Shown piece by piece: positions 5,384 to 5,411 of a stretch of DNA of 5,411 bases; position 1 is the stretch's first letter; the number at the start of each line of letters is the position of its first letter. Source of the DNA: 4484-232 sp964486555 (GTDB lineage Bacteria; Thermotogota; Thermotogae; Thermotogales; Thermotogaceae); the NCBI GenBank assembly GCA_964486555.1, contig CAZANP010000088.1:1-5411 (forward strand), given 5' to 3'. A program made the translations under genes and the position numbers. The notes beneath the pieces were generated by a model. The model was not told the DNA's origin. It made no database searches and worked only from the letters and a program-made list of their open reading frames with translations.

Positions 5384-5411
5384 TATATAAAAGGCTGTCT
5401 ATGAAAGAATT

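Overview
The window looks like chromosomal DNA from a thermophilic bacterium, most likely a Thermotoga-type member of the Thermotogales. The evidence is a moderate A+T bias, Lys/Glu/Ile-rich proteins with AGA/AGG arginine codons, strong AGGAGG-type ribosome sites, tightly packed genes, and the co-occurrence of a DUF4143 ATPase with a MNT-type nucleotidyltransferase. The assignment is inferred from style and family content, not from a database match.

Layout, left to right. Bases 1-51 (minus strand) are the first 17 codons of a short-chain dehydrogenase/reductase that continues out of the window. A 105-bp divergent spacer follows, with a candidate plus-strand promoter and a 10-bp palindrome over its -10. 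Bases 157-2411 (plus strand) carry two tandem paralogous metal-dependent amidohydrolases (COG1228-like), coupled by an ATGA stop/start overlap. The first keeps the full family motif set; the second has lost several conserved residues. They run tail-to-tail into a minus-strand DUF4143-type ATPase (2406-3563), and both genes share the palindromic hexamer TTATAA as their stop codons. Upstream of the ATPase, also on the minus strand, is a 12-helix major facilitator superfamily transporter (3619-4869) with a good promoter of its own at 4917-4945.

The most striking non-coding signal is in the 55-bp gap between the transporter and the ATPase. Four copies of TTATCCA in alternating orientation form three overlapping inverted repeats. 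They cover the spacer and -10 of a candidate ATPase promoter and its ribosome site. This looks like an operator, or an RNA hairpin that holds the ribosome site in its loop.

Bases 4870-5131 are a 262-bp divergent spacer. It holds the transporter promoter, a weak promoter candidate for the last gene and a weak imperfect hairpin. Bases 5132-5383 (plus strand) encode a small, more A+T-rich nucleotidyltransferase of the MNT (MntA) antitoxin type. Its GS-X10-DxD motif is intact, but the third acidic residue appears to be Gly and the protein ends earlier than I expect for the family. A HEPN (HepT) toxin partner would be expected just beyond the window.

I see no established defence island, CRISPR array, rRNA/tRNA or insertion sequence. 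The points most worth a second look are the operator array, the degenerate active sites (ATPase Walker B, second amidohydrolase, nucleotidyltransferase) and the shared stop hexamer.
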